A stretch of 64,000 nt of DNA from Symbiodinium natans. Taxonomy: Eukaryota; Sar; Dinophyceae; Suessiales; Symbiodiniaceae. The first letter of the stretch is position 1. Every line of letters begins with the position of its first letter. This document shows positions 61,270-64,000 of the stretch, piece after piece. The position numbers were made by a program, and so were the translations under genes. The notes under the pieces are model-generated. The model searched no databases. It was not told the DNA's origin and worked only from the letters and a program-made list of their open reading frames with translations. The stretch spans positions 341,001 through 405,000 of the forward strand of contig CAJNDS010002123.1 of the NCBI GenBank assembly GCA_905221605.1. The letters are read 5' to 3'.

Positions 61270-61433
61270 TGGCATGTTCCCCGTTATACTAACAGTCCTT
61301 AGTCGGGATTCTAGTACCCCTAGTTATCACCCCTAAACCCTAAACCCTAAACCCTAAACCCTAAACCCTAAACCCTAAACCCTAAACCCTCAACCCTCTG
61401 TTAGTATAAGGGGTGGGGCACATCCTAACCTAA
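61270..61433. mobile_element. Family H TIR element, copy H2, split by a telomere-type tract
   Basis: GGCATGTTCCCCGTTATACT then AACAG at the left, and CTGTTAGTATAAGGGG then TGGGGCACATCC at the right, are inverted. Between the two halves is a CCCTAAA run (about 61329-61396). Copy H3 is uninterrupted. Confidence 0.7.
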
Positions 61434-61716
61434 ACCGTTTAAACCCTGAACCCGCAACCTTACGCCTTAAACCCTGAACCCAATTGGTGCTCAAAGAGGA
61501 TGCTGTTTATGAACATTTTGTGTGAGGGGGTTGAGGCTTTGGTTGTGGACATACAGAGTCTGGTTGAAGGTTTCAGGAGTCTACTTAAGCCTGATAGGCC
61601 TTGCCCTAGACATGTAGGGTTTAAGGGCTCAGGACTAGGGTGTTGAGGGATCTTCGCCCCCCTCGCAGACCCTCCACCATCATCGGTAAGGAATGTCCAC
61701 ACGTAAAACCCCTAGA

Positions 61717-62005
61717 GTGTGTGTGTGTGTGTGTGTGTGGGTGTGTGGGTGTGTGGGTGTGTGGGTGTGTGGGTGTGTGGGTGTGTGGGTGTGTGGGTGT
61801 GTGGGTGTGTGGGTGTGTGGGTGTGTGGGTGTGTGGGTGTGTGTGGTGTGTGGGTGTGTGGGTGTGTGTGGTGTGGGTGGGTGTGTGTGGTGTGGGTGTG
61901 GGTGTGTGTGGGTGTGTGGGTGTGGGTGTGGGTGTGGGTGTGGGTGTGGGTGTGGGTGTGGGTGTGGGTGTGTGTGGGTGTGGGTGTGGGTGTGGGTGTG
62001 GGTGT

Positions 62006-62050
<45 letters not shown>

Positions 62051-62098
62051 TGCCTGCCTGCCTGCCTGTCTGTCTGTCTGTGCGTCTGTCTGTGTGAC
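61717..62098. repeat. (GT)n and GTGTGGGTGT minisatellite with CTGC/CTGT tail
   Basis: About 380 bp: GT runs, then a GTGTGGGT decamer sub-array, then GTGGGT hexamers, GT again, and finally CTGCCTGC and CTGTCTGT. All six frames are open because the sequence lacks stops. None is a gene. Confidence 0.95.
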
Positions 62099-62483
62099 TC
62101 CCATTTTGGCAAGCTATCCCCAAGGGGAAGCTCATCCCCAACGTAGAGGACCCCCCCCCCCAGCTCAAAAACACAAAAACAAAGCGAAAAGCTGATAGAA
62201 AATCGGCCCTAAACCCAACCCAGAACAACTCTAAGCCCTATAAACTCTAAGCCCTAAACCCTGAACCCTCGAGCAACAAGCCCTAAAGTCCTGAAGCCGA
62301 ATCCGGCCCTGAGCTTCTAGTCCCTGCCGAGCGCCTAAACGGTCGAAACCTTGATTTTGAATGACTGGTCTTCTTGGTTCTTTGTTTGTAGGGCTTAGGG
62401 TTCTGGATTCAGGTTTAGGGCCTATGGAAAAGCATGACATTTGCAATGAGTGAATACAGGGGCCAGGCAACCCCTGAAGCATA

Positions 62484-62722
62484 CCCTAAACCCTAAACCC
62501 TAAACCCTAAACCCTAAACCCTAAACCCTAAACCCTAAACCCTAAACCCTTACGCAGCCCAAAGCCCCTCAACCCTTGAGCCCCCAAACCCGAAACCTAC
62601 GCCAGCCCTCAATTCCTGTAGGTACCCGGACAGGCACCACATCGTCGGCAAACCTCCTGTAAACCCTACACCCTAAACCCTAAACCCTAAACCCTAAACC
62701 CTAAACCCTAAACTCTAAACCC
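62484..62722. repeat. Two telomere-type arrays
   Basis: CCCTAAA tracts at 62484-62548 and 62667-62722, separated by unique sequence. Confidence 0.95.
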
Positions 62723-62923
62723 GGAACCCGGAACCCGGCAGAAGATGAGGAACTGGCCGCTTCGGGGAGCGAGGCGGCTGTGTAGGCGTAGGAGATGTTG
62801 CCGTTGGTGGTGTACAACGCCTTGAGCCCCCAAAAAACCTTCAACCTTACAACCTGGCAAAGGAAGAACAACTTTAGGCAAATACCAGCCACATGAGCAT
62901 GTGCTCACTAAGTTGGCACCACA

Positions 62924-63043
62924 ACCTTATAACTTGGGATGCTCCCCTTATACTAACAGCCCTTAATAGGCATTATAGGAGGTATACTGCAATCCCTAGT
63001 AAGGAGTGTTCGTACAAGGGTGAGCATCCCGACTTATAACCTC
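62924..63043. mobile_element. Family H TIR element, copy H3 (uninterrupted)
   Basis: CTTATAACTTGGGATGCTCC at the left and GGGTGAGCATCCCGACTTAT at the right form inverted termini of about 25 bp with few mismatches. A related right end (GGGGGGAGCATCCC) occurs near 59.78 kb. Confidence 0.75.
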
Positions 63044-63049
63044 TGCAGC

Positions 63050-63800
63050 TTGGGGTTTAAGGGTTGAGGGTGTAGGGTGTTTCGGGCTTAGGCTTTTCTT
63101 CGCTTTAGGTTTTAGGCTTTAGGCTTTAGCTCCCTCAGCGTTCAAACCAAGAAAGGCAAAAGCAAGTCTTTACGACCAAGTCGTAGGGTCGTTTAATTTG
63201 ACAAACCGGGAGTCGGGGTCATTCTTAGGGATTTGGGATTTGGGGGAGAGGGGGTGGGTTTCCACACGGGCTCTACTGGTGTTGAGGTCTTGTTGTAGAT
63301 TTTGTTGCTTCCATTTGTTCCTGCACTGTTTGACAAGAAAAACATGCCAAGTTACGTATCACATATAGGTCCCAAAGGAAGGGTGAATCTACTGTCTTGG
63401 TGTGGTTTCCTTTCGAAAGGTGTCCAAAAGGTGGGAACAAAGGACTCATTCTAAAGGTTGTTCCAGAAGCTCGTTTCTTGTCTAGTGAGCGAAAGGAAAA
63501 AGGTCGTGCGTATTTCTTTGATTCTGGCAAACAGCATCAATTGCGCCCTGTACGATGTTCATGGCTGCACGCCTTGTTTTGAATATTTTTTGCCCTTCGA
63601 CTATCTTTCGGTGCTCTGCTGGTTTTCGAAAAAGTTCACCCCCCCCCCCCCCCACGCCCACCCCCGCACAAAAAAAAGCAGCAACGCCTTTCGGCAAATC
63701 CAAACCTTTGCCAACCAGGCTAAGTCGCCCAGCGTTCCGCCTCAGCGTCGTAGGCGAAGGTGGCCGTCTCCAGGCCCATCTCTTCCGCGTAGACGGACTG
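63050..63800. other. Unique sequence, no gene recognised
   Basis: Mostly non-telomeric. Open frames on both strands at 63273-63853 overlap each other and show no domain. A C-run lies near 63639-63653. Confidence 0.5.
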
Positions 63801-63808
63801 AGGCTCAT

Positions 63809-63935
63809 CATGGGTTTCCCTATACTACGCCCCTCTGTACTACCCCCCCTTAGGTTCCCCCCTTTACAGAACCTGAACTAGGCTTAGCTATCCCTAGATA
63901 GCCTTCATTATGGGGGGTAATTAGGGGAACCCATG
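63809..63935. mobile_element. Family G TIR element, copy G3 (uninterrupted)
   Basis: CATGGGTTTCCCTA at the left and TTAGGGGAACCCATG at the right, with inner CCCCCCTTAGGTTCCCCCC and ATTATGGGGGGTAATTAGG. This serves as the reference for the split copy G2. Confidence 0.75.
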
Positions 63936-64000
63936 AGGTTCGGACCAGACTCCTCAACTATTCCTCTACTGGGCCCAAGGGCCCAAGCCCTGAGGGCACA

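Larger units (their letters stand above)
59340..61700. other. Gene-free stretch: telomere-type tracts and short elements
   Basis: Arrays at 59384-59456, 59783-59928, 60057-60178, 61110-61193 and 61329-61396. No recognisable gene. Frames at 60430-60690 (minus) and 60735-60923 (plus) lack domains. Confidence 0.7.

Noticed and set aside
61621-62228. Long open frames on both strands of the GT/GTGGGT block
   Set aside because: All frames are open because the simple repeat lacks stop codons. Products are C/V/G or T/H/P runs. Not genes.
1-64000. The window as a chromosome end
   Set aside because: Telomere-type tracts occur throughout in both orientations, are short and degenerate, and are interrupted by genes and transposons. 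They are interstitial.

Overview
The window is eukaryotic nuclear DNA, most likely from a dinoflagellate. Hundreds of TTTAGGG/CCCTAAA telomere-type units are scattered in both orientations across nearly all of it, so it is interstitial sequence and not a chromosome end. Other pointers to a dinoflagellate are a sequence resembling the 3' end of the dinoflagellate spliced leader inside the LTRs, GC-AG and GA-AG introns made of short repeats, a PPR protein gene, and very low gene density. The lineage call is an inference. No prokaryotic or organellar operon, tRNA, rRNA or CRISPR array was seen.

Layout. 1-12 kb: degenerate telomere-type tracts with short TIR elements, no recognisable gene. 12.7-13.8 kb (minus): an intact PPR protein. 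14-19.5 kb: telomere-type tracts, a few tandem duplications, and possible exons near 17.6-18.1 kb. 19.8-20.3 kb (minus): gene fragment P1. 23.5-32.4 kb: an 8.8 kb LTR-flanked element with identical LTRs, a 5-bp target duplication, a primer-binding site and a polypurine tract. It encodes no reverse transcriptase or integrase that I can see. It encodes a very large RNA-binding-type product (WW, S1-like, six CCCH fingers, SAM-like). 34.0-35.3 kb (minus): a frame-broken gene remnant. 38.5-39.8 kb (minus): a zinc-finger/coiled-coil gene with a 147-bp internal repeat and a one-base break. 46.4 kb: a candidate first exon. 50.1-52.9 kb: a 2.8 kb AT-rich TIR element containing a ~500 bp palindrome and an array of ~90-110 bp degenerate repeats. 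58.3-59.15 kb (minus): gene P2, a paralogue of P1. The rest is telomere-type repeat, microsatellite, C/G homopolymer and at least ten families of ~90-130 bp TIR elements.

Two systems stand out. First, the LTR element looks like a non-autonomous retroelement whose whole payload is a multi-domain RNA-binding protein. Second, short elements act as introns (introner-like): in P2 a 117-bp TIR element with a 4-bp target duplication sits inside a coding exon that is unbroken in P1. Removing it with a GC-AG junction restores the reading frame. A second 117-bp repeat in the same gene is removable as a GA-AG intron. Several TIR elements also carry telomere-type tracts at their centres, suggesting that breaks in palindromic DNA are repaired with telomeric sequence.
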